From positions 1-64,000 of the forward strand of contig CAKKQC010000022.1 of the NCBI GenBank assembly GCA_919901855.1: DNA of 64,000 bases. The letters run 5' to 3'. The notes under the pieces are model-generated. The model was not told the DNA's origin, searched no databases, and was given only the letters and a program-made list of their open reading frames with translations. Source of the stretch: a bacterium (lineage in GTDB: Bacteria > Oederibacteriota > CAKKQC01). The number at the start of each line of letters is the position of its first letter. The stretch's first letter is position 1. Shown here in pieces: positions 1 to 8,712 of this stretch. The position numbers were made by a program, and so were the translations under genes.

Positions 1-59
1 TCAAAAGCCCTGCAAAACCACCACGCCCCTCCCGCAACTGCGGAACTCAGGCTAGTGCT

Positions 60-1013
60 CTACTTGTCCCCCAGCACCAGCGCGGCGGCGCCGACGGTGC
101 CGGCGTCGTTGCCCATCGCGGCGGGCACCACCTTCACCCATTCGCTGGCCGGCCGCATCGCGCGGCGGCGGACCTCCTCGCGGACGGGCATGAAGATGAA
201 CTCGCCCGCGCGGGCGACCCCGCCGCCGAGGACGACGACCTCGGGGGCAAAGAGGTTCACGAGGCTCGCGATGCCGACGCCGAGCAGGCGGCCGGTCTCC
301 TTGAGGACCGAGATGGCGGGGCCGTCGCCCTTGCCCGCGGCCTGCGAGATCAGGGCGGGGGTCAGCTTCTCGTATTCCCGGCCGGCCATCTCGCGCAGGA
401 TGCTCACCGTGCCCGGAAGCTCCAGGAGGGCCTTGGCCCGGGCGAGGATCCCCTCGGTGCCGCAGTAGGCCTCGAGACAGCCGTGGTTGCCGCACCCGCA
501 CTTGGGGCCCTTGTCGTTGATGATGATGTGGCCGACCTCGCCCGCCGTCACCTTCGGTCCGTTCACGAGCTTGCCGTCGAAGATGATGCCGCCGCCGATG
601 CCGGTGCCCAGGGTGAGGAGGAGCATGGTCTTCGTGCCCTTGGCGGCGCCCCAGCGGAACTCGGCGAGCGCGGCCACGTTGGCGTCGTTGTCGACCACGA
701 CTTTGAGCTTGAGCTTCTCGGCGAGCTTGGCCCCGAGCTGGTAGTTGTCCCAGCCCGGCATGTTCGGGGTGAAGTACAGCATGCCCGTGGTGGGGTCCAG
801 CGGGCCGGGGGAGCCGACGCCGACGCCGACCGGGGGCGTCGGCGCCTTGGCGCGCATCTCCTCCGCGAGCTTGGCCATTCGGCCCACGATCGCGTCCGGG
901 CCCTCGAGGGCAAGGGTCGGGACTTCCCCCTGCGCCAGGACCTTGCCGTTCTCGTCGACTACACCACCCTTGATGTTCGTCCCGCCCAGATCGAGACCAA
1001 TCGCGACAGGCAC
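60..1013 (-). CDS. ROK-family sugar kinase (glucokinase-like)
   Basis: This 317-residue protein has the hallmarks of the ROK family of cytosolic ATP-dependent sugar kinases. The N-terminal phosphate loop reads GLDLGGTN, a DNDAN segment near residue 105 carries the likely catalytic Asp, and a zinc motif of the form CxCGxxGCxE lies near residues 170-180. The start is taken as GTG at 1013, giving VPVAIGLDLGG, because upstream sequence belongs to the preceding gene, whose stop is at 1016-1018. Length matches bacterial glucokinases. It is the last visible gene of a minus-strand run with a second ROK-like gene and a PIG-L deacetylase, which suggests handling of hexoses or amino sugars. The exact substrate cannot be read from the sequence. 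Confidence 0.9.
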   Translation of the reverse strand: MPVAIGLDLGGTNIKGGVVDENGKVLAQGEVPTLALEGPDAIVGRMAKLAEEMRAKAPTPPVGVGVGSPGPLDPTTGMLYFTPNMPGWDNYQLGAKLAEKLKLKVVVDNDANVAALAEFRWGAAKGTKTMLLLTLGTGIGGGIIFDGKLVNGPKVTAGEVGHIIINDKGPKCGCGNHGCLEAYCGTEGILARAKALLELPGTVSILREMAGREYEKLTPALISQAAGKGDGPAISVLKETGRLLGVGIASLVNLFAPEVVVLGGGVARAGEFIFMPVREEVRRRAMRPASEWVKVVPAAMGNDAGTVGAAALVLGDK

Positions 1014-1015
1014 GG

Positions 1016-2428
1016 CTATGCCTTCTTCGGGATCGAGGGGAGGCTGGCGGCGGCGACGGCCTGGCCGACGCGCCGGTCGCTCTCCTCCTCGGGGATATGG
1101 ATCTCGAGCGAACCTGCGATCTGCGGGAACTCGTCCTTGAGTACCTCGCGCGCCTTCGCCAGCAGGATCACGCCGCCCTCGCCGGAGGTGACCCGGCCGA
1201 GGATGAGCAGGTTCTTGATCTCGTAGAAGTCGGCGTAGTGCGCGATCGCGTACCCGAGGAAACAGCCGATCGACTCGAAGACCTGTTTGATCTTCGGGTG
1301 GCCGTTGGGCATGAGCTCCTGGATCGCCTTGAGCTTCTCCGCGGGGGAGGCGTCGGCCTGGAGCGGGATGCCTGCGGCCTCGGCGAGCCGGATCGCGGCC
1401 ACCTGCGAGAAGTACTGGACCCCGCAGCCGGCCTCGCCGCTCCACTCGTCCACGGGCGGCTTGTCGGTGCGGAAGTCCACGGGGGCAAAGGCGAGCTCGC
1501 TCAGCCAGTCCGTGAGATAGGATTCGCGCGTCACGTATCCGGCGGCCTCGGAAGAGCCCATGGCCACGCCGAGCACGGCGCCCGACTTGAGGTTCATGGC
1601 GCCCGCGAGCGCGGTCACGTCGCCGTCGTTGCAGACCTCCAGGGGCACGTTGTTGAACTCCTTCCGGATGTTCAGGAAGATCGGCTTGATCCGGGAGGCG
1701 AAGAGGTCCTTGGGGATGCCGCGGAACAGGGATGCGATCATGGCCCGGTTGTTGATGTAGATCCCCGCCGAGCTGACGCCGATGGCGTCCACGCGCGGCA
1801 TATGGGAGGCGGCGGCCTTGAGGGCGGTGCGGATCTCGCGGTAGTGGAACTCCGGGTCCTTCTCCGTCTTCGGGTTCCAGATCACTTCCTCGGAATACAC
1901 CGCTTTGCCGTCGATCACGGCCGCGACCTTGCGGTCGGAGGCGCCGAGGTCGAGCCCGATACGACAGCCGTCGAGGTGGCCACCCTTCGGAGCGGCGGGT
2001 TCCTGCGATGCCGGGACCTGGTCCGGGGTCGTATGCTCCACCCCGAACGCGTGCTCGTAGACGTCCCGGGACATGAACTCGGCGTCGAACGCGCGCGACC
2101 CGCCCGGGGCGTAGGCTTTCCGGAGGTGGTCCGCGATCTCATGGGCTCCGCCCACTACGATCGTGTGGCCGCCCTTCTGCCAGAGCATGAACTTGACCGT
2201 GCGCTCGACATACCGGAGCGTGTCGGCGTCGTGGGCGGAACCGGGGGCGAAGACCTGGGTCTTGAAGACCGAGAACGCGCCCTCGCGGCGCAGCCCGAGC
2301 ACGAGGGGGACGCCCTGGCCCGACGCCTTCACGGCGGCGAGGTAGGCCCGGGTGCCCAGCGAAGCCGGCCGGAAGCCGGGGTCGAGCGGCGGGACGTGCT
2401 TCGGGGTGACTTCGAGGAGCGAGCTCAT
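1016..2428 (-). CDS. ROK/hexokinase-like protein with N-terminal extension
   Basis: The 470-residue product carries a sugar-kinase fold that begins only near residue 150, where GLDLGASDRK resembles the phosphate-binding loop of ROK and hexokinase proteins; a CNDGDVTALAG segment follows near residue 275 and would hold the catalytic Asp. The zinc-binding Cys cluster of standard ROK kinases is absent. The first 145 residues are a separate domain that I do not recognise. The start ATG at 2428 overlaps the stop of the upstream PIG-L gene (ATGA), so the two are translationally coupled; the downstream ROK kinase begins 3 bases after its stop. A sugar-kinase role is inferred; it could instead be a non-catalytic or regulatory member. 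Confidence 0.75.
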   Translation of the reverse strand: MSSLLEVTPKHVPPLDPGFRPASLGTRAYLAAVKASGQGVPLVLGLRREGAFSVFKTQVFAPGSAHDADTLRYVERTVKFMLWQKGGHTIVVGGAHEIADHLRKAYAPGGSRAFDAEFMSRDVYEHAFGVEHTTPDQVPASQEPAAPKGGHLDGCRIGLDLGASDRKVAAVIDGKAVYSEEVIWNPKTEKDPEFHYREIRTALKAAASHMPRVDAIGVSSAGIYINNRAMIASLFRGIPKDLFASRIKPIFLNIRKEFNNVPLEVCNDGDVTALAGAMNLKSGAVLGVAMGSSEAAGYVTRESYLTDWLSELAFAPVDFRTDKPPVDEWSGEAGCGVQYFSQVAAIRLAEAAGIPLQADASPAEKLKAIQELMPNGHPKIKQVFESIGCFLGYAIAHYADFYEIKNLLILGRVTSGEGGVILLAKAREVLKDEFPQIAGSLEIHIPEEESDRRVGQAVAAASLPSIPKKA

Positions 2429-3273
2429 GCGAGTTTCCCCAGTCTGGCGACGACGTCGCCGGTGAACCGGTCCATGTAGCGTTTCACGTACTCCGCGGGA
2501 TTCAGCGACTCGTCCTGCACCAGGGGCGTAAGGTCCATGGCAAAGACCATGAGGGACGCCGTGTCGACGCCGTGGGAGGCGTAGTAGGTCGCGTTCGCGC
2601 GCCAGCGCCCGATCGTGGCGAGATCGTACCGCTTTCCGCCCGCCACCTGCGAATCGTAGAGGGAGACGGCCGCCACGGCCAGGCTCTCGTGCCGGGAGAC
2701 GTCGAGGACGGTCTTGTCCTCGTCCTGCATCCAATCCAGGTTCCGCCAGACCTCGCAACCGAGGAGTTTCGCCGGGCGCGCGTCCCTGGGGAGCTCGCGG
2801 ATGGCCTTGAGCGTTCGGAGCGCGACCCCGACGTGGGTGTCGTGCTTGTCGGCGAGGTTGTGGGTGTAGACCACCTTAGGCTTGGCGCGGAGCAGGATAT
2901 CCTTGAGCTCCGCGGTCAGCGCCGGGCTCAACAGGTCCTTGACCGCCGCGCTCGTGTAACAGAGCTGGACCATGCCGGCGTAGTCGCCGAGCGACGCCGC
3001 CTTCCGCTGCTCCGCCCGCCGGACCGCGGCCATCTCCTCGTTCGTGTAGGAGGCGTACGGCCCCGACCGGGCGCTGCCCTGGCCGTCGGTCACGGTCACG
3101 CCGAGATACCAGTCGGTCTCCGAGTGGTAGCACTCGAGGATGCCGTGCCAGCTCATGATCTCCAGGTCGTCCTGGTGCGCGCCGATCCCGAGGTGCGTGG
3201 TCCGGCCGAAGGCCGCGTCTTCAGTTGCGCCATCAGGCACAAAGAGGTCGGCGTCGCGGTTCGTGAACTTCAT
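2425..3273 (-). CDS. PIG-L family deacetylase
   Basis: This 282-residue protein belongs to the PIG-L/LmbE family of zinc-dependent de-N-acetylases acting on N-acetylglucosaminyl-type substrates. The diagnostic AHQDDLE motif (family consensus AHPDDE) is near residues 33-39 and a second metal-ligand region, HDTHVG, lies near residue 147. There is no signal peptide, so it should act in the cytosol. It heads a three-gene overlapping set with two ROK-like kinases, which fits deacetylation and phosphorylation of an amino sugar, although the substrate is inference. Its stop overlaps the next start by 4 bases. Confidence 0.85.
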   Translation of the reverse strand: MKFTNRDADLFVPDGATEDAAFGRTTHLGIGAHQDDLEIMSWHGILECYHSETDWYLGVTVTDGQGSARSGPYASYTNEEMAAVRRAEQRKAASLGDYAGMVQLCYTSAAVKDLLSPALTAELKDILLRAKPKVVYTHNLADKHDTHVGVALRTLKAIRELPRDARPAKLLGCEVWRNLDWMQDEDKTVLDVSRHESLAVAAVSLYDSQVAGGKRYDLATIGRWRANATYYASHGVDTASLMVFAMDLTPLVQDESLNPAEYVKRYMDRFTGDVVARLGKLA

Positions 3274-3276
3274 GCG

Positions 3277-3831
3277 TCAGGCTCCTTTGCCGGAGGCTTC
3301 GGCCGGCGCCCAGTGGACTTGGTATTCGCGCTCGAAAGAGAGCTGCTTGAGATCGGTCATCCGGTCGATGTAGAGGACTCCGTCCAGGTGGTCGGTCTCG
3401 TGCTGGATCACGATGGCGGAGAAACCCTCGAAGACGCGGGTGAACGGGCGGCCGAGGCGGTCGAGCGCTCGGACGCGGACCCGCGACGGGCGGACCACGC
3501 GGCCCCGCAGGCCGGGGAGGGAGAGGCAGCCTTCCCACCACGCGATCCGGGGCCCCGGTAGCGTCGTCACGGCCGGGTTCACGAGCACGGTCAGCGGGAT
3601 CGCGGGCGCCTGGGGGTAGCGGGGGTTGCGGTGCGAAGCGATGACGACGAGCCGGATGGATGCGTGTACCTGCGGTGCCGCCAGTCCTACGCCGTCGTAT
3701 TCGCGCATCGTCTCGATCATGTCCCGGATCAGCCGCTGGGTGTCGCGGGAGCGCAGCGCCGCCGCCGTGACGGGATCGGCCCGGCGGCGGAGAATCGGAT
3801 GGCCCATCTGCGCGACTTTCAGGATCGCCAC
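3277..3831 (-). CDS. def: Peptide deformylase
   Basis: Removes the formyl group from the N-terminal methionine of nascent proteins. All three signature motifs are present with this start: GVGLAAPQ at residues 47-54, EGCLSLP at 100-106 and QHETDH at 143-148; the Cys and two His bind the metal and the Glu is catalytic. GTG at 3831 is chosen because it gives the usual 184-residue length and an N-terminus (VAILKVAQMGHPILRR) like the family. The preceding gene stops 10 bases upstream, so the two are probably cotranscribed. A longer in-frame start at 3918 would lie within that upstream gene and is rejected. Confidence 0.95.
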   Translation of the reverse strand: MAILKVAQMGHPILRRRADPVTAAALRSRDTQRLIRDMIETMREYDGVGLAAPQVHASIRLVVIASHRNPRYPQAPAIPLTVLVNPAVTTLPGPRIAWWEGCLSLPGLRGRVVRPSRVRVRALDRLGRPFTRVFEGFSAIVIQHETDHLDGVLYIDRMTDLKQLSFEREYQVHWAPAEASGKGA

Positions 3832-3841
3832 GGAGAAGCCA

Positions 3842-5458
3842 TTATAGCCGAGGCGTAGCGGCCGCCCCGGCGAGGGTGTGCACGCATTCGGCCGTGTATC
3901 CGGCCGCCAGGCGCGCATGCGGCTCCGGCAGGCGGGACAGGGCCTCGAAGTAGCCGCGCCAGACGAGCCCGTGGAATCCGACGGCCGGTCCGGGGCCGAG
4001 CCCGTACGTCAGGTGGAAGGGGCGGAGGCGCGTCCCCGGAGGCGTGCCCTCGAGCGTGGCGGCGCACGTGAACCAGGGCCGCCGTACGCGCGTGAGCAGG
4101 CCGGCCAGTGCCGTGGGCCGGTCGGGCGCGGCCATCAGGGCGGGATCGCCGGCGAGTCGCGCCGCGCGCTCCCGATACCACGGGTGCCGGAGGAGGATCC
4201 AGTTGACGACGAGGACGTCGGGCCGGAATCCGTCCACGGCCTGCGCGTGCCAGAGGGCGAAGGTGTCGAGGTCCGAGATCGTGACGAGTCCGGCTCCCCT
4301 CGGAAGTGGAGCCAGCATGGCGCGGGCGAGATCGAACGACCAGGTCGCCGAGCGGACGTCGTAGGGCCGCCGCTCCGGCGCCCGGCCTGGTCCGGCCCAA
4401 AGAACGAGGGCCGCGGCGACCACCAGCCCCTGGAGCTTCCAGTGGTCGGCGATCGCGCCCGCCCCCAGGGCCGCGAGAGCCGCCAGCGCTATCGCGCTCG
4501 GCAGGAGGAAGACGTTGAAGAGGTGGTCCAGCCCGGGCGGGAGCGAAAGATAGAAGAGTGCTTCGAGCACGGGGAGGACGACGGCGGCGCCGAGGGCGGC
4601 TCCGAGAATCCCGCGACGCGGGCCCCAGGCGAACGCGGCCACGACCAGCAGCCAGCCCGCCCAGCCGACCTGGAGATGAAGGCTCGCGGCAACGGGCACG
4701 ACCTGCCGCGCGACGGGGTGCAGGTCGGGCCGAAGCTCGGTCTGGAGGAACGGCCGCCGCGCGAGCTGGGCGGCGAATCGCGGCAAGGAATGCGCCGCAC
4801 CCGACGCGAACGCCGGGAAGCGGGCATCGAGCAGGGGCTGGGCTATAAGGGGCGACGCGGCGAGGAGGAAGAGTCCCGCGCCGAGGACCGTCCCTCGCGC
4901 CGTCGGACGCCAACCTGTGGGCACACGCAGCGCCCATGCGACCACGGGGCATAGGGCGTATGCCGCGAGCGTCATCCAGTGGTGGGCGGCGAGGACGCCC
5001 GCGAACAGCCACGCCGCCGGGAGGCGCCCGGCTCCGGCGGCCCACGTCATCCCGAGCAGCAGGCAGAGGTTCAGCCCGTAGGACGCGCCCTTGGCCACGG
5101 CGGCCTGCTGGGCGACCACGGGGCTGCCGGCCACGAGCGCAACGGCGGCGAAGGCGGCCAGCGTCTTGCCGCGCGGGCCAAGCCAGGGCCTCATCATGTG
5201 CCAGACGAGCACGGGGACGAGCGCGAAGAGCAGTGCGGATAGGAGGTTCATCCGGAACGCGGGGGAGCCGACTGGCAGGGCGCAGGCGAGTCTTCCAAGG
5301 AGCACGAGCACGGGATCACCGGGCGGGTGCGTGATACCGAGGGTCATCGCGGCCGCGACGGTCTCCGGGCTGTCGTCGTTGAATATCGTGGGGGCCAGCC
5401 GGCGGATGTTGACGAAGGCCGTCGCGAGGAAGATGAGCGCGGACGCGAGAGCGGTCAC
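3842..5458 (-). CDS. DUF2723-type multipass membrane protein (GT-C-like)
   Basis: The 538-residue product is an integral membrane protein with many hydrophobic segments. Its N-terminal region holds the DUF2723 pattern: an acidic DSPE stretch after the first helix followed by LGITHPPGDP near residues 41-50. Proteins of this family resemble GT-C glycosyltransferases that use polyprenyl-linked sugars, with the acidic residues in the first external loop thought to be catalytic. The C-terminal third is soluble and contains a repeated LDTFALWHAQ-type stretch seen in other DUF2723 proteins. It overlaps the upstream MBL gene by 4 bases. The sugar donor and acceptor are unknown. Confidence 0.8.
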   Translation of the reverse strand: MTALASALIFLATAFVNIRRLAPTIFNDDSPETVAAAMTLGITHPPGDPVLVLLGRLACALPVGSPAFRMNLLSALLFALVPVLVWHMMRPWLGPRGKTLAAFAAVALVAGSPVVAQQAAVAKGASYGLNLCLLLGMTWAAGAGRLPAAWLFAGVLAAHHWMTLAAYALCPVVAWALRVPTGWRPTARGTVLGAGLFLLAASPLIAQPLLDARFPAFASGAAHSLPRFAAQLARRPFLQTELRPDLHPVARQVVPVAASLHLQVGWAGWLLVVAAFAWGPRRGILGAALGAAVVLPVLEALFYLSLPPGLDHLFNVFLLPSAIALAALAALGAGAIADHWKLQGLVVAAALVLWAGPGRAPERRPYDVRSATWSFDLARAMLAPLPRGAGLVTISDLDTFALWHAQAVDGFRPDVLVVNWILLRHPWYRERAARLAGDPALMAAPDRPTALAGLLTRVRRPWFTCAATLEGTPPGTRLRPFHLTYGLGPGPAVGFHGLVWRGYFEALSRLPEPHARLAAGYTAECVHTLAGAAATPRL

Positions 5459-6228
5459 GGGAAGAAGGGGTTCAGCCGCCGCTCGTCTCCGGCGGTCGTG
5501 AGCGGGCCGTGGCCGGGGGCGAGGACGGTGTCGGGCGGGAGCGAGAGGATCTCGGCGGCGACCCGGTCGAGGAGGCTCCGGTAGGCCGCGCCGCCCCGGG
5601 TGCCGCCCAGGGACCGGGCGAAGAGGGCGTCTCCCGTGAACGCCACGCGCCGCGCGTCAAAGATGAATACGACCGAATCCTCGGTGTGGCCGGGCACCTC
5701 GCGGACGCGGCCGCGCATGCCGCCCACGGCGAATTCCCGTCCGGGTTCGGCCCGGACGACCGGGACCGGCCAGCGGCGGAGGACCTCGGCCAGCGCCCCG
5801 TCGTGGTCGCCGTGGCCGTGGGTGACGAGGATGAACGCCGGCGCGACCCCGGCCGACTCGACCGCGGCCACGATGCGGTCGGGCTCGTCTCCGGGGTCCA
5901 CGATCACGCCTTGCCGCGTCTCCGGGTCGCCCAGGATGTAGCAGTTCGCGGCCCGTTCCAGCGCCAGTCGTTCGAACGGCGGGGGAACCGTCACCGCTCG
6001 CGGCGGCTCGGGCCGCAGGGCGAGGTCCGCGAGCTTGTCCGCCGACAGGCCGAGCACCGCCGCGGCCGCGCGTAGGTGGGCCTCGTTGGGCGCAGCCGCG
6101 CCGGCCTCGAGTATCTGGACATCGGGAACGGAGAATCCTGCGCACGCGGCGAGATCCGCGGCGTGCAGTCCGGCCCCGACCATGGCCTTGCGCACGATGT
6201 CGTAGTACTCGTCCTCGAACATGGCCAT
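5455..6228 (-). CDS. MBL-fold metallohydrolase with N-terminal HTH-like domain
   Basis: A 257-residue protein whose C-terminal two-thirds is a glyoxalase II-like metallo-beta-lactamase fold: THGHGDHDG gives the HxHxDH zinc motif, GHTEDS a further His ligand, TGDALF the bridging Asp and PGHGP the last His. The first 70 residues are a helical segment with the look of an Xre/Cro-type HTH (AADLAACAGFSVPDVQILEAG). ATG at 6228 is chosen because it forms a TGATG overlap with the upstream SpoIID gene's stop. Hydrolysis of a thioester such as S-D-lactoylglutathione is family knowledge; whether the HTH binds DNA is unknown. Confidence 0.85.
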   Translation of the reverse strand: MAMFEDEYYDIVRKAMVGAGLHAADLAACAGFSVPDVQILEAGAAAPNEAHLRAAAAVLGLSADKLADLALRPEPPRAVTVPPPFERLALERAANCYILGDPETRQGVIVDPGDEPDRIVAAVESAGVAPAFILVTHGHGDHDGALAEVLRRWPVPVVRAEPGREFAVGGMRGRVREVPGHTEDSVVFIFDARRVAFTGDALFARSLGGTRGGAAYRSLLDRVAAEILSLPPDTVLAPGHGPLTTAGDERRLNPFFP

Positions 6229-8273
6229 CAGTAGAGCCGCTCGAAGCGCGCCTGCGGGTAGTAGTGCGCGAGGATTTCGCGGTACGCGATGCCGCGCTGG
6301 GCCATTCCCCATGCGCCGTCCTGGCAGAGCCCGGCTCCGTGTCCCCAGCCCGCGCCGACGAAGACGTACAGCCCGGGCGCGCCGCCGCCCGGCGGGATGT
6401 GCTCGACCGTCAGCATGTTGCTCCGGACCGTGCCCAGCGCCGCCCGAATCGCGTCGCGCTTGACCGTCTTCGTTGCGGTCGCGCTCACGATCTCGATCGA
6501 CGTCGCCCAGCCCTCGTCCGTGGTGGTGCCGACGCGCACGTCCTTGAGCCCCTCGAGCTTGAACCGCCGGAGGACCCACGCGGCCAGCTCGTCCTCGGTG
6601 TAGGCGCGGGTCCAGCGGTAGGAGGCCCGGTAGGTCGAGTGGTTGCAGTACGCGGGAGGGCGCTCGAACAGGAACCGCTCGCGCAGGTCGGGGTCCTGCG
6701 GGACCGCCGCCCAGACGCGCGCGTCCTCCCCGGGGATGTCGCAGACCGCCGCGAAGGCGTCGTCGCCGGACCCCCAGACCCCCCCCGGGGTGGAGCCCCA
6801 GCCGCCGCAGTTGGCGGCGTAGACGCAGTCGAGGTAGCCGCCACTGGCGGCCCGGAGCACTTCGCCCGCGGTCGCGCGCACGGCGGCCGTCGTCTGGCGT
6901 GCCTCGCCCGTGGTGCCCCGGTAAACGGCACAGTGCTGGGTGGAACAGACGTCGAACCCGTCGACGCCGTGCCGCCGGAGTTTCTTGAGCGTCTCCGTGC
7001 GGGCGGCGACCGCCTGGGCTTTCAGCGCCTCGGCCGGCCAGTTCTCGGGCATTTCGGAGGGAACGACGCCGAGCAGGTACTCCTCGAGCGGCACCTCGTT
7101 GATGAGGGAGATGGTGTCGTCGCGGGGCCGCACGATGAGGACGCCGCGGTAGGTGCGGGTCTCCTGGTCGGACCAGTAGAACCCCTTCTCGAAGTGCAGG
7201 TTGAAGAGGGCGATGGTCGCCGCGGGGTCGTCCGGCGTAAGCCGGATCGAGCGGGCGCTCGTGGCCCCGCCGCCGGACCAGGTGAGCCGCAGCCGGCTGT
7301 CGACGCGGCCCGAGATCTCGGCCCGGGCGGGCACGATCTCGCATGGCTGGCCCTCGACCGAGACCGAGCAGGCGCTCGAGCACTTGATCCGGAAGGTGGC
7401 CAGGTCCGAGACTAACCCGACCGCGATGGGCGAGAGCGGCGTCGGGGGCAGGGGATCAAACCGGGGCGGAACGAACGCCTCCCATTCGCGACGGCGCTCG
7501 GCCGAGCGTCCGGACTCGGCGCGAGCCAGCCGGGGCTCCGCGGCGGCGAGCCGTTCCCGCTCGCGCTTCGCGACGGGGTGGCCGGCGTCGACAAGGAGCA
7601 GCTTGCGGTACCGCTCATAGGCCCGGGTGGTGCGGCCGAGCGCGGTCTCGACCGCGGCCAGCCGCGCCTGCACGTGGGTGAGGGACGCGTCGGTGGCGAG
7701 GGCGGCCGTGTACGCGGTCGCGGAGTCCGCAAACCGGCCCAGGGCCGCGAGCGCCTCGCCCCTCTCCTGGTCCGCGAGCGCGAGGGACCGGTCGAGGGCC
7801 TTGGCCTTCTCGAAGGACGCGACGGCATCCTCTGCGTGTCCGAGGCGTCGCTCGGCCTGACCGCGCGTCAGCCAGTCCCACGCCGTCACCGGTTCGCCGA
7901 GCGCGACGAGGGCAGCCTGGGGGTCTCCGGCTTCCAGGTGCAGCCGCGCCGCGGCGAGCCGGTGCCACCGGTCGGCGGGCGCGGCGTGGATGGCCTCCAT
8001 CCGTTCGGCGAGCGCGTCCACGGCCAAGCCGGCCCGGGCGGCGGATACGGCGGCGGCGGCATGGAGACGAGCGGCATCCGCGGACGATGCCGTCTTGGCC
8101 AGCGCCCGATACGACGTGAACGCGCCGCGGGGGTCGCCGGCGCGCAGGTGGTCGAGGGCGGTCTGCTCGTCGTGTCCGAGGCGCGCGGCGGCGGGTGCCA
8201 GGGCGCACCCGGCGAGGCACGCCAGGGCGGGCAGGAGGGCAGGGAGACGGCGGCCATGTCGCACGGGGGCCAT
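6228..8273 (-). CDS. TPR-SpoIID/LytB domain lipoprotein
   Basis: This 681-residue protein starts with a lipoprotein signal whose lipobox is LAGC near residue 22, so it should be exported and lipid-anchored. Residues 40-250 form an alpha-helical tetratricopeptide-like region (repeats such as GRFADSATAYTAAL). The C-terminal half is a SpoIID/LytB domain with VPLEEYLLGVVPSEMP and QAVAARTETL, and it ends with GWGHGAGLCQDGA, a conserved SpoIID signature. SpoIID proteins are lytic transglycosylases on peptidoglycan in sporulators; in this diderm the likely role is cell-wall remodelling. A -10-like hexamer lies 5 bases before its ATG. Confidence 0.88.
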   Translation of the reverse strand: MAPVRHGRRLPALLPALACLAGCALAPAAARLGHDEQTALDHLRAGDPRGAFTSYRALAKTASSADAARLHAAAAVSAARAGLAVDALAERMEAIHAAPADRWHRLAAARLHLEAGDPQAALVALGEPVTAWDWLTRGQAERRLGHAEDAVASFEKAKALDRSLALADQERGEALAALGRFADSATAYTAALATDASLTHVQARLAAVETALGRTTRAYERYRKLLLVDAGHPVAKRERERLAAAEPRLARAESGRSAERRREWEAFVPPRFDPLPPTPLSPIAVGLVSDLATFRIKCSSACSVSVEGQPCEIVPARAEISGRVDSRLRLTWSGGGATSARSIRLTPDDPAATIALFNLHFEKGFYWSDQETRTYRGVLIVRPRDDTISLINEVPLEEYLLGVVPSEMPENWPAEALKAQAVAARTETLKKLRRHGVDGFDVCSTQHCAVYRGTTGEARQTTAAVRATAGEVLRAASGGYLDCVYAANCGGWGSTPGGVWGSGDDAFAAVCDIPGEDARVWAAVPQDPDLRERFLFERPPAYCNHSTYRASYRWTRAYTEDELAAWVLRRFKLEGLKDVRVGTTTDEGWATSIEIVSATATKTVKRDAIRAALGTVRSNMLTVEHIPPGGGAPGLYVFVGAGWGHGAGLCQDGAWGMAQRGIAYREILAHYYPQARFERLY

Positions 8274-8278
8274 GCCGT

Positions 8279-8284
8279 ATCATA
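8279..8284 (-). promoter_or_regulatory. -10-like hexamer, leaderless start for SpoIID gene
   Basis: Read on the minus strand the bases are TATGAT, one mismatch from the sigma-70 consensus TATAAT, and end 5 bases before the ATG at 8273. No good -35 is apparent. Transcription would start at or next to the ATG. Confidence 0.4.
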
Positions 8285-8330
8285 CTGGTCGACGGAACGG
8301 CCTGGCGAGGCTCGAAGGAGGATGGCGCGT

Positions 8331-8681
8331 ATGTGGCAGGAGGCGATCGCGATCGGACTGGCGGCGGGTGTCTTTGGCGGGTTCTTCGGGGTGGGCGGCG
8401 GCCTCATCATCGTGCCCCTGCTCGTGCTCTGGATGAAGCTGGACCCCAAGATTGCGATCGGCACGTCCCTCGCCGTCATCGTGCCCACCGCCATCGTGGC
8501 CGCGTGGCGTCACCACCTGCTCGGGAACGTGAACTGGCACGTCGTGGCCTGGATGATGGCCGGCTCCGTCGTGGGCGCGTACCTGGGCGCGACGCTCACG
8601 ACCCACGTCCAGGGCGAGTGGATCCGCCGGTGCTTCGCGGTCGTACTGGTCGCGACCGCGATCCGCATGTTCTGGAAGTAG
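8331..8681 (+). CDS. Half-length TauE/SafE-like membrane permease
   Basis: The 116-residue product has four hydrophobic segments and the conserved GVFGGFFGVGGG(L/I)IIVP motif at its N-terminus that marks the TauE/SafE (DUF81) family of anion exporters. Full-length members have about 250 residues and eight helices made of two such halves, so this gene encodes one half and would need to act as a dimer. ATG at 8331 is preferred over the ATG at 8322 because an AGGAGG at 8316-8321 is well spaced only for 8331. It is divergent from the SpoIID gene. The substrate (sulfite, sulfonate or another organic anion) is unknown. Confidence 0.8.
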   Translation: MWQEAIAIGLAAGVFGGFFGVGGGLIIVPLLVLWMKLDPKIAIGTSLAVIVPTAIVAAWRHHLLGNVNWHVVAWMMAGSVVGAYLGATLTTHVQGEWIRRCFAVVLVATAIRMFWK

Positions 8682-8712
8682 CCGGGCAGGGGAAACAGGG
8701 GAGGCGATACCG

